In this document: piece after piece, positions 43,800 through 54,619 of the stretch
Numbering within the stretch: position 1 is the stretch's first letter
Layout of the letters: each line of letters starts with the position of its first letter
Source: Lamellibrachia satsuma
Taxonomy: Eukaryota > Annelida > Polychaeta > Sabellida > Siboglinidae
Length of the DNA stretch: 64,000 bases
Assembly: GCA_033239005.1 (NCBI GenBank)
Contig: BSQZ01000006.1
Location: 4,301,501-4,365,500, forward strand
Direction: 5' to 3'
Program-made: the position numbers and the translations under genes
The notes under the pieces: model-generated
What the model was told of the DNA's origin: nothing
The model's input: the letters and a program-made list of their open reading frames with translations, nothing else
Databases searched by the model: none

Positions 43800-44966
43800 A
43801 TGCTTCCTCGAGCAAACTCCAAGGCACCTCCGAAGCCAAGGGTTCCACCGCCACCAACGGCGACGAGAGACGAGCCTAGGCGGAGACGATCGAGCCAGCA
43901 GCCGGCTGAGACCAACTACACACAGTACGTCGGCGTCCTACGCAGCGAATACGAACAACTCGCAAAGAATGTCGATCGCTGGAACGAAAAGTACTCGACG
44001 AAAAGCGAAATCAAACGAGACTCTCCGATCGAGAAGACGCCGAGGATAAAAGCCGTCGACCAGAGCAGTGGTGCGGAATCAGTCACATTAACCGAAAGAA
44101 CATCACCGATATCACGTTTAGATGATGACAAATTACCAGAATGCGTCGATGGCGACGTCATACAATCGGCTGATGCGCAATCAAAGACAAAGCCAAAGAC
44201 GCCAGAACATGTCAGTCAATGGTCGAATTCGGTAAGCTCCAGAAAACTGTCCGTTTCACCTCGGATCGGGATCGAAAGTCTCAGGCCAATGAAGGTAATG
44301 AGACAACAAAGACAAGTTAGCTGGGGAACACACACAAATTTCATCACACGCAACAATCCGACGTTTGTCAATCGCCTTATTCCGTTGCCGCCGCTTGTAG
44401 ACGCCAAAGGAACAGTTGAAAAACGACCGCAGCGCTCCCCTCGGGAGAATGTCGAACCGAACGCGTTAGTTGAGATCGAAGACACCAGGCGGCCGGGGAA
44501 ACGTTCTGAGCGCTCGCCGCGCGAAAACGTCGCAGAAAATTCATCGGAGCACGAACCACAAAACAGTGATCGAATGACGCCGCCTAAAAAGCGACAAACG
44601 CAAAGTGACGTTCGCAATATATTCGCTGTCCCTCGAATTCCACGGCGGACGAAAGATCGTCGTAGCGTTCATGGCTTTAGTCGACTAAAACCGATATCTG
44701 GACGTTACGCGGTCAACAGAGCTCACGGCCTCGGCCGAGCCAGGTGGGTACCATACCGACCCCTGCCGCGCATCTCTGGCAAGAGGCAGACGAACGATTA
44801 TTTAATGTTGTCTCAATATTCCGCCGGCGAAAGATCTCAGTCAGACATGACGGAAGTACCAAAGCTTCGCACCCTGCTAGAAAAGAGGTTGGAAAAGTTA
44901 TGGTTTGGCGCCAAAACGAAATTCCAAATGCTGAGCGGAAAACGCAGGATTAATAAGTCCAACTGA
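43800..44966 (+). CDS. Unrecognised basic Ser/Pro/Arg-rich protein, single exon, 388 aa
   Basis: I do not recognise this protein. The ORF is the longest non-repetitive one in the window and is open from 43722. I start it at ATG 43800 because a TATA box at 43733 makes the earlier in-frame ATG 5' of the expected transcript. The product is strongly basic and probably disordered. It has a Pro-rich N-terminus (PPKPRVPPPP then EPRRRR), two copies of RSPRENV at residues 212-218 and 238-244, many R/K-S/T-P sites, and a possibly helical C-terminal stretch (LRTLLEKRLEKLWFGAKTK). I see no membrane segment or catalytic motif. AATAAA follows at 45141. It could be an intronless orphan gene, a retrocopy, or a large exon of a longer gene. 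GTACGT at codons 42-44 could act as a donor. The promoter and first ~43 codons recur inverted at 46317-46519. Confidence 0.6.
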   Translation: MLPRANSKAPPKPRVPPPPTATRDEPRRRRSSQQPAETNYTQYVGVLRSEYEQLAKNVDRWNEKYSTKSEIKRDSPIEKTPRIKAVDQSSGAESVTLTERTSPISRLDDDKLPECVDGDVIQSADAQSKTKPKTPEHVSQWSNSVSSRKLSVSPRIGIESLRPMKVMRQQRQVSWGTHTNFITRNNPTFVNRLIPLPPLVDAKGTVEKRPQRSPRENVEPNALVEIEDTRRPGKRSERSPRENVAENSSEHEPQNSDRMTPPKKRQTQSDVRNIFAVPRIPRRTKDRRSVHGFSRLKPISGRYAVNRAHGLGRARWVPYRPLPRISGKRQTNDYLMLSQYSAGERSQSDMTEVPKLRTLLEKRLEKLWFGAKTKFQMLSGKRRINKSN

Positions 44967-45140
44967 AATGCACGTTTAAACTGTTAGTCGTGCATGCAGT
45001 GAAATACAATAATTAGCACTCATTACTGTGTCACGACTCATGTAATGTAACTCGTGGCGAACTTTGAGTGCAATCAGACTGTCGCAGCGCAACATAAGCA
45101 GTAGGGTGTTGCCATACTGAAAAGCCAAGTCTGTTGCTGT

Positions 45141-45146
45141 AATAAA
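45141..45146 (+). terminator. Candidate polyadenylation signal
   Basis: AATAAA 175 bp after the stop of the 388-codon ORF. It is the first canonical signal downstream on the plus strand. Confidence 0.4.
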
Positions 45147-45438
45147 ATAATTTAAACTTGATTTAGTCTTAGTCATTGTACACACACGACACGACATGGC
45201 AAACCCGCATGTAACCATGACAGGTGTGTTTACAATGACGAAGAATACATGTGATGTGGGCTGTCTGTTGATATCTATGTCAACACTACCAATCACTCAC
45301 ACCTGCAGTTGCTATGTATGTATACAGTGTGCGTAGGTTTATAACACGGCGTAGCGGACGCTCGGAACCACTGAGGAGGCATAATATCAATAGTATAGTA
45401 TCAATTAATGAAACCAATTATTGATATCTTAAAGAATT
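45147..45438. other. Short spacer, nothing seen
   Basis: A unique-looking spacer between the orphan gene and the 84-bp array. Confidence 0.4.
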
Positions 45439-46110
45439 CATTGTCCGGCTAAGTCAATTCTGCCAACTACCTCGCATGAGGACACGATTGAATGAATGAC
45501 GCCTCCGTCATCGATACAACATCATTGTCCGGCTAAGTCAATTCTGCCAACTACCTCGCATGAGGACACGATTGAATGAATGAAGCTTCCGTCATCGATA
45601 TAACATCATTGTCCGGCTAAGTCAATTCTGCCAACTACCTCGCATGAGGACACGATTGAATGAATGACGCCTCCGTCATCGATACAACATCATTGTCCGG
45701 CTAAGTCAATTCTGCCAACTACCTCGCATGAGGACACGATTGAATGAATGAAGCTTCCGTCATCGATATAACATCATTGTCCGGCTAAGTCAATTCTGCC
45801 AACTACCTCGCATGAGGACACGATTGAATGAATGAAGCTTCCGTCATCGATATAACATCATTGTCCGGCTAAGTCAATTCTGCCAACTACCTCGCATGAG
45901 GATACGACTGAATGAATGAAGCCTCCGTCATCGATACAACCTCATTGTCCGGCTAAGTCAATGCTGCCAACTACCTCGCGTGAGGACACGATTGAATGAA
46001 TGAAGCCTCCGTCATCGATACAATATCATTGTCCGGCTAAGTCAATTCTGCCAACTACCTCGCATGAGGATACGACTGAACGAATAAAGCCTCCGTCATC
46101 AATACAACAT
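45439..46110. repeat. 84-bp tandem array, 8 exact-length copies
   Basis: Eight units of exactly 84 bp, starting cattgtccggctaagtcaat and ending in a tcatcgatacaacat-type segment. The central units are almost identical, differing by cgcct/agctt and cgatac/cgatat. The last two are more diverged. The array lies between the orphan gene and its inverted partial copy. Confidence 0.96.
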
Positions 46111-46209
46111 CCTAGGTCCCAATAAATTATGACCCTTACACGATAGGCTAAATCCGGCTATTCCTTTACTCTTCTGGTGAAGTTATAACAGTTTTAACTT
46201 ACACAATGT

Positions 46210-46519
46210 TCACAAAAATGCAAGTTTAGATAAAGCCATGGACTCGTGTCTAGCGTCTACTAAACCCATAGCGTCAAACAAATAATTTATAAGCATACTA
46301 AATAAATACGAACTAAACTGCGTGTAGTTGGTCTCAGCCGGCTGCTGGATCGGTCGTCTCCGCCTAGGCTCGTCTCTCGTCGCCGTTGGTGGCGGTGGAA
46401 CCCTTGGCTTCGGAGGCGCCTTGGAGTTTGCTCGAGGAAGCATTGTGGAGTCTGAAGCAACGCAAACGGTTCTGGTTATGTGTAAAATAGACGCCCAGCT
46501 GCACTTTATAAGCAAATTC
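46210..46519 (-). pseudogene. Inverted partial copy of the 388-codon gene (promoter plus first ~43 codons)
   Basis: 46317-46519 is an inverted ~97% copy of 43723-43928. It includes the TATA box (46504-46510), the leader, the ATG (46443-46441) and the codons up to PAETNYTQ. Only a few substitutions are present. Beyond the breakpoint the frame continues into unrelated sequence and stops at 46210, giving a potential 77-residue product. It could be transcribed toward the parent gene. Whether it is expressed is unknown. Confidence 0.8.
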
Positions 46520-46827
46520 AGTGCATTGCTACTCTCGATACATACATGTAGGCAGATGCACCTGATAAGCCTCTATAGTTGCCCTGTTTACACCCCTTTC
46601 AACAATCACGACTAGTGGGTAATTAATTATCTCACGGTACGTTGATCCTTGTTGACTTTCGCCGCCAGTGCAAAGACTCTGATCAATGCTACGAAATAGT
46701 AATTAGTTACTAAATGAAATACAGATTGCGTGAAAAGTAGAAATTTAACAAGATTTGCCATCCAAGCCAAAGGCCCAGACAGCAAGTGGACAAGGAAGCC
46801 ATTGGCTTATCGAGAGACCAACAATGT
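46520..46827. other. Spacer, no gene seen
   Basis: Between the inverted copy and the 3' end of the LINE. Nothing recognised. Confidence 0.4.
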
Positions 46828-49480
46828 TCATCTACTTATAACCCGCCCTCCTGAGATATGTGTCAACCTTGTTTTTAAACATATTCACGCTGCTAGCAGT
46901 TACACAATCTGTAGACAATTTGTTCCATTCATTTATTGTCATATGTGAGAACGAGTGCTTCCTGATGTCCAATCTACATTGATCCTTTACTAATTTTACC
47001 TCATGTCCTCTAGTTCTGCTATCCTTCTTGAGTGAGAAAAACATATTTCTATCAATATTTTCATACCCATTCAATATCTTAAAAACTTCAATCTGATCTC
47101 CTCTTAACCTCCTTGTCTCTAGAGTTGTTAAACCACATTCTTTCAGGCGTTCTTCATAACTAAGGTCTCTCAGTTCTGGAATCATTTTAGTTGCTCTCCT
47201 TTGTATGCGTTCAAGCGTATCTATATCATTCTTACGATATGGTCTCCATGCTTGTATACAGTATTCTAAATGAGGTCTAACTATTGCTTTATAAAGAGGT
47301 ATAATTAACTTTTTTCCCTTGTATGTTATGTTTCTTCTAATCAATCCAAGAATGTGATTACCCTTTGAAGCTGCAATACCACACTGCTCTGAAACTTTCA
47401 TATCAGCGCTTATTGTAACTCCTAAGTCCTTTTCTTTTACAGTAGTACCCAGAACAGTATCTCCCATTTTATAGTTTACATTCAAGTTCCCATGTCCTGT
47501 ATGTAGGCATTTACGTTTCCCAAAATTGAACAACATCTGCCATTTCTCAGACCATTTCGCTAATCTGTCTAGATCGTTTTGTAAATTTTGTTTATCACCA
47601 TCAGTATTAACCTTTCTAAACAGTTTAGTGTCATCTGCAAATTTCAGTACGTTACTTGTTATATTGTCGTCCAAGTCATTGATATAAATTAAGAATAATA
47701 TAGGTCCTAATACTGATCCTTGAGGTACCCCACTCATAACCGATTTCCAATTTGAAACTTCTCCATCTACTACAACTCGTTGTCTTCTGTCAGTCAGCCA
47801 TTGTTCTATCCAGTCAGTTATGCTATCCCCGATACCATGGGCTTTTAATTTAAGTAGTAGTCTTTGATGTGGCACTTTGTCAAAAGCTTTCTGAAAATCT
47901 AAGTAGATAATATCTACTGGCGATCCCACGTCTATCCACTTAGTGATTTCTTCCAAAAAACATAACATATTTGTTAAGCATGACCTCGCTTTAAGGAATC
48001 CATGTTGAGATAAATTTAATAATGTATGCTTAACGAGGAAGTCCACCATCTTTTTTAACCTTTCTAATAATTTACAAATCACTGACGTTAAACTCACTGG
48101 TCTGTAATTCTCTGACTTATTTCTCGAACCCTTTTTAAATAATGGTCTGATGTTTGCTTCTTTCCATTCAAACGGAACAACTCCCTCTTTTAATGACAAG
48201 TTGAATACTCTTGCAAGTGGTATACTGATTTGTTCTACTGTTTCCATTAGTAATTTTGGAGGAATCCCATCCACTCCCGTCTCCCGGTGATTTGTTATCC
48301 TTCATTGCCTTTATTTTCTTAGCTACCAATTCTGGAGTTACAACTAACGGACCTAAATAGTCAGATTTAGCCCCCTGAAATGTAGCATCAGCAACTGGTA
48401 ATGAACTAATATCTTCTTTGGTAAACACTGAACTGAAGTAACCATTTAGGTCTTCCGCCATTAAAAATCCTTGTGATATTATATTTCCAGCATTATCTTC
48501 TAGAGGTCCAACCTTGTCTTGTACGTTTTGTTTACTCCTGACATATGCATAAAAACTATTGCTGTCATTTGTTATGTTACATGCTAGTTTTTGCTCATAG
48601 CTTCTTTTAGATTGTCTGATTTCAGTTGTAGCTGCATTAAGTGCCTCTTTGTATTTTGCAAAGTCTTCTTCCTTTCTGGTACGCCTATAAACCCTCCACA
48701 TAGTTTGTTTTAGCATTATTTTTCTAATAGCCTCTTTTGACAAGTGTTTCTTTCTACACCGTTTTCCTTGTTTTTGGAAGGGAACAAATTTATCGATGAT
48801 ACTCTCAATTTCATATTTTAGAATATTCCAACATTCAATTGCGGTCTTATTCATCAGCATGTTATTCCACTCTAGCTTTGCTAAGTATTTTCTCATATCT
48901 TTGTAGTTACCTTTGTGGAAATTTCTCTTGTACGTTTTCTTATTTTTACTTTCTGATTTTACATTGATGTCAAAATGTATTTGATTATGGTCACTATTAC
49001 CCAATGGTTCAAATATTTTTACATTGTCCACTAATTCTTTTTGTGATGACAAAACTATATCTAATACATTTTCTCACCTGGTTGGTTCTAGTACGTGCTG
49101 AGTAAGAAAGCTATCATGGATTAAAAATAGAAATTGTTGGTCCTCAATCCCTGTGCTCTCTAGAGAATTCCATTGTATGTGTCCATGGTTAAAATCTCCC
49201 ATTATGATACATTCCCCTTTACTAACTTCCTTTATAGCGTTTTTTTATTTTTGTGTTGTCCTCTTCGTTTATGTTTGGACTTCGGTAAACTAATCCAATA
49301 GTTAATTTTGAATTTCCTGAAACAATTTTGCACCAAACAGCTTCATCGCAATCTGCTTCCCTTTCTAGTTTTATTTCATAAGCCTGAATAGATTCTTTAA
49401 CATATAAAATAACTCCCCGCCCCTTCTTCCTATTCGATCTTTCCTAAACATTACATATGGACTAAGTATCAGGTTTGTAC
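46828..49480 (-). mobile_element. CR1/L2-like non-LTR retrotransposon, 5'-truncated
   Basis: On the minus strand it carries the end of an apurinic-type endonuclease, with GRGVILYVK near 49410, the GLVYRSPN block near 49280, MGDFNHGHIQWN near 49200 and the catalytic SDHNQIHFDI block near 48985. A linker and a full RT follow. Damage is limited: a frameshift near 49430, one near 49240, a TGA at 49076-49074 between EPTR and ENVLDIV (possibly CGA to TGA), and a 7-bp insertion near 48275-48285 that shifts frame between NKSPG and DGIPPKLL. ORF1 is absent. The 3' end near 46828 is shared with the fragment at 63577-63833, which supports the boundary. Confidence 0.9.
46832..48274 (-). pseudogene. LINE reverse transcriptase domain, frame intact for 480 codons
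   Basis: This is the RT and C-terminal part of ORF2 of the element above. In order it shows NYRPVSLTSVICKLLE, DFQKAFDKVPHQRLL, GVPQGSVLGPILFLIYINDL, the catalytic FADDTKLF, and the C-terminal domain with LEYCIQAWRPY and LERIQRRATKMI. It is uninterrupted to its stop at 46832 but is cut off from the endonuclease by the 7-bp insertion. The motif spellings fit the CR1/L2/jockey group. Without the upstream part it is not a working element. Confidence 0.9.
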
Positions 49481-51094
49481 AAATGAGTGGGTGATACACC
49501 ACACATCGCCACCATCAACTTCATGAGTGGTCAGTCCCTGGAACAGGAATTTCTCTACACACAAAGTTCAGAATTGCCCCGGTGAACAGAAATGGAAGTG
49601 ACGTGCACCTGGCGGCAGTTAATTGAATCTAATCTAGAGTGACTCCGTGAGGTATGCTATTGTTGCATAACACTGACATTTACTTTCTAAGCGCGTATTT
49701 GCTTGCGGGCACGCGGCGGATTTAGCCTTTCTGTAGGCATAATTTTGTACTGAGCCTGAGGCTGCGTCTCTGCGCGTAGCAACACCGCACACGTCTAAGG
49801 CCCAGGGTGCGAGAGGGTGTGGAAGGGGTAACCTCTCCTGCCGTATGTATCAGGGTCTCCTCCAAAAAAAATACTAATTTCAAATTTCTGGTCTGTTGCA
49901 AGGGGGTCCCAAAGCTGCAAATGGTTACTACATATTTTTTATCGGGGCAATGCCCCCTCCCCCCTCTAAATTCGTCTGTGTATGCGCGTGCGTGTGTGTA
50001 GGTAACACGACACACGTGTGGTTATATCCACAGTAAAAATCTAAATACGTTGCTAGAAGAAGAAGAAGAAAAAGAGACATTAAATGGGAAGGTACAACGA
50101 ATTTCGTTGGTCATCTAAACAACTGGACATCACTACTGAGGTTTCGACATAGCGGCACTGAACGTAATAGTGAGGGGTGTGGCAGACATTGGGAGGTGGG
50201 GGATTGGCCCTAAAAATAGGTGGGAAGTTGGCCTCTAAATTTGGTGGGAGGTGTGATTGGTAAGAAGTGGACTCTCAAAAATGGTTGGCCCCGTATACAG
50301 GTGGGAGTTTGGAAGTTGGTCCAAAAACAGGTGGGAGATGGGAGGTGGGGCCCCAAAACAGATGGGAGATAGGAGGTTGACACCACTGCCACACCCCTCA
50401 TTAGTATTTATAACATATCGGTTTCTTAAAAATAATATTCACGCAAAACGTGCTACCATCGTGATCTCCCATGCTTTTGTAGAAAATACATTATATTACT
50501 TTCCACCCATGCGCACAAACAATTGTCAGTTTGGTTCATGGTTCCTCCGTCTGGTGAGATTCACGTAGCTCTCCTACTGTTGGCACGTTGGAACACTGTG
50601 TTGGCAATGACGACATCAGCAATGGCAGAAAACTGCATTCGTTATTGTCCACTGCCATTCGCACGGCCCATTTAAAATTTTCCAACAAGAAGAATGTTGG
50701 TCATCACCAGGCCGTTAAATGGACGGCACTGATCTTTAACTGCAGCGGTTCCGGGAAGCATTGGCTTTGTTCATCAGGACAACATAAGTTTAGTGCATAT
50801 TCCTGGGTGAGGATTCGCACAACAGTTCTGGTTTTGACCCTGCCACTAACCATGCATCCTCGTAAGAAAGCAGACCGTTCGCATACTCAGACGAGAGGAA
50901 TAGTGGCACATCTTGTCTGTAGATACCATCTTCTCTTCCAGAGCAAATGATCGTGTATGTGTCTTGGTGTCGTGTCCTGACATTCCATATCGCGATGGAA
51001 GGCTTCTTTGTTTTTATCTTCTGAACTCCTTCTGTTGGTGTAGACAGTATATTCTTGACCGGGAGATTCTTAGTACCCCATATATATAGTCTCG
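49481..51094. other. Intergenic, no gene seen
   Basis: ORFs here (for example 49722-50015 on the minus strand) have no family features. An element with inverted ends lies at 50171-50400. Confidence 0.45.
50171..50400. mobile_element. 230-bp foldback element with perfect 15-bp inverted ends
   Basis: The left end tgaggggtgtggcag (50171-50185) is exactly inverted at 50386-50400. Between them is G-rich, internally repetitive sequence based on ggtgggag(t/a)tgg. No coding capacity and no clear target duplication. It is probably a small non-autonomous element that has undergone internal amplification. Confidence 0.5.
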
Positions 51095-51511
51095 CCTTCG
51101 TGAACTCACCGAGAAGAGAATCTGGCCGCAGAGGCGTGGTCTCGTTGTCAACACTATCTTACCACTCCATTTTGTGTAGGCGTTCCCGTGAAGCGCCAGC
51201 AGCCAATTAGCATCACTAAACATTTTTTGCCTTATTTAACTTTTCATTCTGGCAGTTGTGTCAATATAATCAAACATTTAAATTTAACGTTAAATCGAAT
51301 TGCATCGTATCAACTGATAACAGTTCACTTTTATGATATGAATTAACAAATGCCCGGATGACATCGTAATTAGCTAATTATCAGTGTAGGCACCCAGCAT
51401 CTGGGTGCATACATAATTTCCGTCACAATGAAAAGTACACTTTGCGTCCAGGCGATGATGTGTACGACAAACCGTAGCGCTACAGCACGGAGCCTGGATA
51501 ATCGAGGCTAC
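51095..51511 (+). repeat. ~420-bp direct duplication, copy 1
   Basis: Colinear with 52024-52392. Shared blocks include a 'cgagaagaga' block, 'gtggtctcgttgt', 'accactccattttgtgtagg', 'gaattgcatcgtat', 'atgcccggatgacatcgtaa', 'catctgggtg'-type hairpin sequence, 'acataatttccgtcacaatg' and 'agcctggataatcgagg'. Divergence is moderate, with indels. No ORF is shared in frame. Confidence 0.8.
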
Positions 51512-52023
51512 CCCATATATGCCACATCAATTGCTGTCTGGTGTGCGGCATGCACAGGACGTGTCCGTCGATGTAGTCGCATAATATGTGTGTTTTCACC
51601 CCAGTGGATCATAGCTACATGCGATGGGCACACGATAGGACATCCCAAAGTTATCATTTGCCCATAGGTACGGACTGGATTAGTGAGTGTCGGGACATGT
51701 CCACGCACAGGTGGGCCCTGCAAACTTCACCAGAGGAGCTCCAGTCTGCTCCCACATCCCTAACGGATTAGCCTGGGACCGCATGATGCCAGGTATCCGT
51801 ACCTCTGGAAGGTTGAGTTAGGGTTTTGTCTATGCAGAGGTTATGTTCCAGCAGCGAAGGTGAAGCGCATACACTACAAACTACTCACTATACTGCAGCA
51901 CTAGACGCGGTACACAGACCTGTGTACATACATACTGTATACACACCAGTTATGTTTTATTAAATGTTATAGGAGCATAAGCCCAAATATTGTCTCGCTC
52001 ATCCGACTCTCGCTTGCCTTCAG

Positions 52024-52392
52024 AATTCGCCGAGAAGAGAGTATGGCCTCAGAGCCGTGGTCTCGTTGTTACCCACTGTCACCACTCCATTTTGTGTAGG
52101 CGCTCCAGTGAAGCGCCAACAGACAATCAGCGTCATTATCGAGATGCTACACTGTTTTGCTTGATTTAAGTTTTCAGCCTGTAAGTAAGTTTATAAAGTT
52201 AATTCGAATTGCATCGTATAAACTGATAGCCAAATGCCCGGATGACATCGTAATTAGCTAATAAATGTATTATGTATGCGCCCAGAATCTGGGTGTATAC
52301 ATAATTTCCGTCACAATGAAAAGTACACATTGATTCCAGGCCATGTGTGCGAAACGGTGGCGCCACAGAACGTAGCCTGGATAATCGAGGTT
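52024..52392 (+). repeat. ~420-bp direct duplication, copy 2
   Basis: Second copy of 51095-51511, offset by about 0.9 kb. It could be two insertions of one mobile element or an old segmental duplication. Both copies keep a short hairpin (cacccag...ctgggtg, or cgcccag...ctgggtg). Confidence 0.8.
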
Positions 52393-54385
52393 ATGGTGAC
52401 GCCGGCGGGGCACATTTTGGCCACATTTGTCACCACAAGATCCGCTAGGTGGGGTAACTGGTTTTAACTGCAAACTACAACTGATGCTCCCCAGAAAAGG
52501 ACTCCCAAGCCTATTTTTAGAACCTCAAGCACCATGACGCCCTCTGTTGGTTTGTGGCAACAACAAACAGTTAGAGTCAGAGCTTCTTCCGAAATATTCA
52601 CAGGCGCAGTGGTATGTATGTGAACATCATTATTACACCATTACATTAGTATCTTTGTATAATGTAGCGCACCAGGAAAAACAGACCGCATGATTTCAAG
52701 TTCATGGCGCAACACGTTAGATCATTGTAATGTCTGCGATTCAACGTACGTTATGGCTTATTAAGTTATGTTGTTGACAATGTGAATGTTGTAGACGTTG
52801 ATGTTCAACTCATCAGATTATTACGATTGAATTATTAATATGATCCGTAATATAATATTATAGTGTGTTTCTGACGTAGCTAGCTGCACAAATTTCTACC
52901 TGTTAAAATCTCGCTTAATCTCGTGACACCGGTGACAGTTGATCAATGCGGGGAAAGACCACAGTTATACTTCCGAAACGAAAGTGTTTGAGAATGTAGT
53001 GACAACAAATACGAAATTTAGCCGATTTCTGTGATTTTGAGGACTAACTGCATTTATCCAGTACAGTTGGCAGTGAGTCATGAGATGTTGCAGTATGAAG
53101 CGGATTTTTATGGTGACATTCCCGAAACAACAGTGGCATATCAATATTTGGTGAAAATTGGCAATGTTTAAGGGTAAATGTGTTTGTGATGTAATTAAAA
53201 GAGCTGGAGGTATGTGATTTTGAAAAAAATTGTTCAGCATATTGGCAAAATAGTGCCGATGGATAATACTTGCTTAGCCATTCGTAATGTACCACTGATT
53301 TTGTCTTTTGTATGCATTCCCTGTTTGTTACCTCTTATAAATTTTTCTGCAGAAATGTGTGCAATATTAATTAAAAATGCAAAGAAATGATTATGTGATA
53401 ACTGGCAATTGTTTGCGAATGCATCAATGCAATGAAAGCAAAGCATGTGATCATTTAGCTTTTCATTTAAGAAGCCTGAATCATGGCGACTGTGGTTGTG
53501 ATTTGTGAATGAATCGCAGTCTGTTATTCAAAATCTTTATTCACACCTGCCCTTTGTATGGGACAAAGCATCAGGTATAAGTGATAACCATATTTGCATT
53601 ACAAAAATACATTTCTAAAGCAATTTATTTTTCAAAAAACTTTATTTCAAAACATGTAAACCATTTTGTCATATATGTGATATTTAGATGCAGAATTTTG
53701 CAGAAGTAGTTAATGAAGCTGGAAATTGTTCCTGGTTGAGGTGGTCAGTGTTTCCTGTCTGCCTTGTCATTGGTTTCCCTGACCAGGTTTTGGTCAGTGT
53801 TCTGCACATTGGGGTCACCAACTTCATCACCAGTTGTCTGTGAGACTTCTACTGCCAGTAAATATGAAATACACTAATAACGATACATGTCTTAATCCAT
53901 TAACATAATCAGGGCAGCTAATGGTTGGTACTCTTGCAGTCGGGTCGGTTGCGTCAGTCAGGTTGCCAGCCCATGTAGCCAATAGCTTTAACAGCCCTAT
54001 CGTAGTTTTGACCACTTTAGACAACTTTTTATATTTTCATCCAAAAAATTGTTACCCTATTTCATCCTGAATTCTGATATAGCAACTAAACCACTCCGTT
54101 GACTGCATCATTTATGTTTTTGTTCAAGTTTTTTTATTAGAGCTGGTAGAATATTGGTTGGCCAATTGGGCTAGTGGACAAATGTGTTAGTTTTCACCCC
54201 CGAACATACACATGTACAAAATTAAACCCAGCTAACTGCTTCATCAGAAGAAAAGGAATTTGTTGACTGTTTATTTTGTATAAAAAATGCTGTGTTGCAA
54301 AAAAAGACAAGTCATGATTTTTAAGAAGCATCTTTTAAATAGCTTTTCCTACTGGATACATGTTTTTCTGTTCTCTTTTGTGTAG
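52393..54385. other. Upstream of STOML1; possible 5' UTR exon and first intron
   Basis: The first coding exon of STOML1 is preceded by a convincing acceptor (ttctcttttgtgtag, AG at 54384-54385), so at least one noncoding exon should lie in this stretch. A donor-like gcagtg|GTATGT near 52611 is one candidate, but I cannot confirm it. No other gene is seen. Confidence 0.4.
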
Positions 54386-54416
54386 TTTTGCAAACGTTAT
54401 TTCCAAGCTGACTGCC

Positions 54417-54470
54417 ATGAAAGTTGCCGAGCACTATGTCAGCAAAGTACACACCCCTTGCTACAAGTGA
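54417..54470 (+). promoter_or_regulatory. Upstream ORF overlapping the STOML1 start
   Basis: ATG at 54417, 17 codons, TGA ending 54470, in a different frame from the STOML1 ATG at 54436, which it overlaps. Ribosomes starting here would miss the main start, so it could lower translation if the inferred leader is right. It has no recognised peptide. Confidence 0.4.
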
Positions 54471-54619
54471 TCCAGGTGTGAATGAGATGAACTTTGAGTC
54501 GATCCATCTGTATGACTCAGTCCAAGACTACAGCAGCAACAGTAGTGTAGAGGCGAAATACTCATCCATCTTCAAATATGGCAACCCTGTTACTGTCAGT
54601 CGGACTGGAGGCACTCACG
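54436..54619 (+). CDS. STOML1: STOML1 coding exon 1
   Basis: The exon probably starts at 54386 after the tgtgtag acceptor. Translation starts at ATG 54436, since the frame upstream has no other ATG. It encodes residues 1-61, a Ser-rich cytosolic tail with YTPL. The donor is CACG|GTATGA, phase 1. Confidence 0.88.

Noticed and set aside
44216..44617. 133-codon minus-strand ORF across the orphan gene
   Set aside because: Shadow of the 388-codon plus-strand frame in CpG-rich sequence.
54424..54435. Longer STOML1 N-terminus starting at 54424
   Set aside because: That start is TTG. The first in-frame ATG is 54436, and an acceptor lies shortly upstream.
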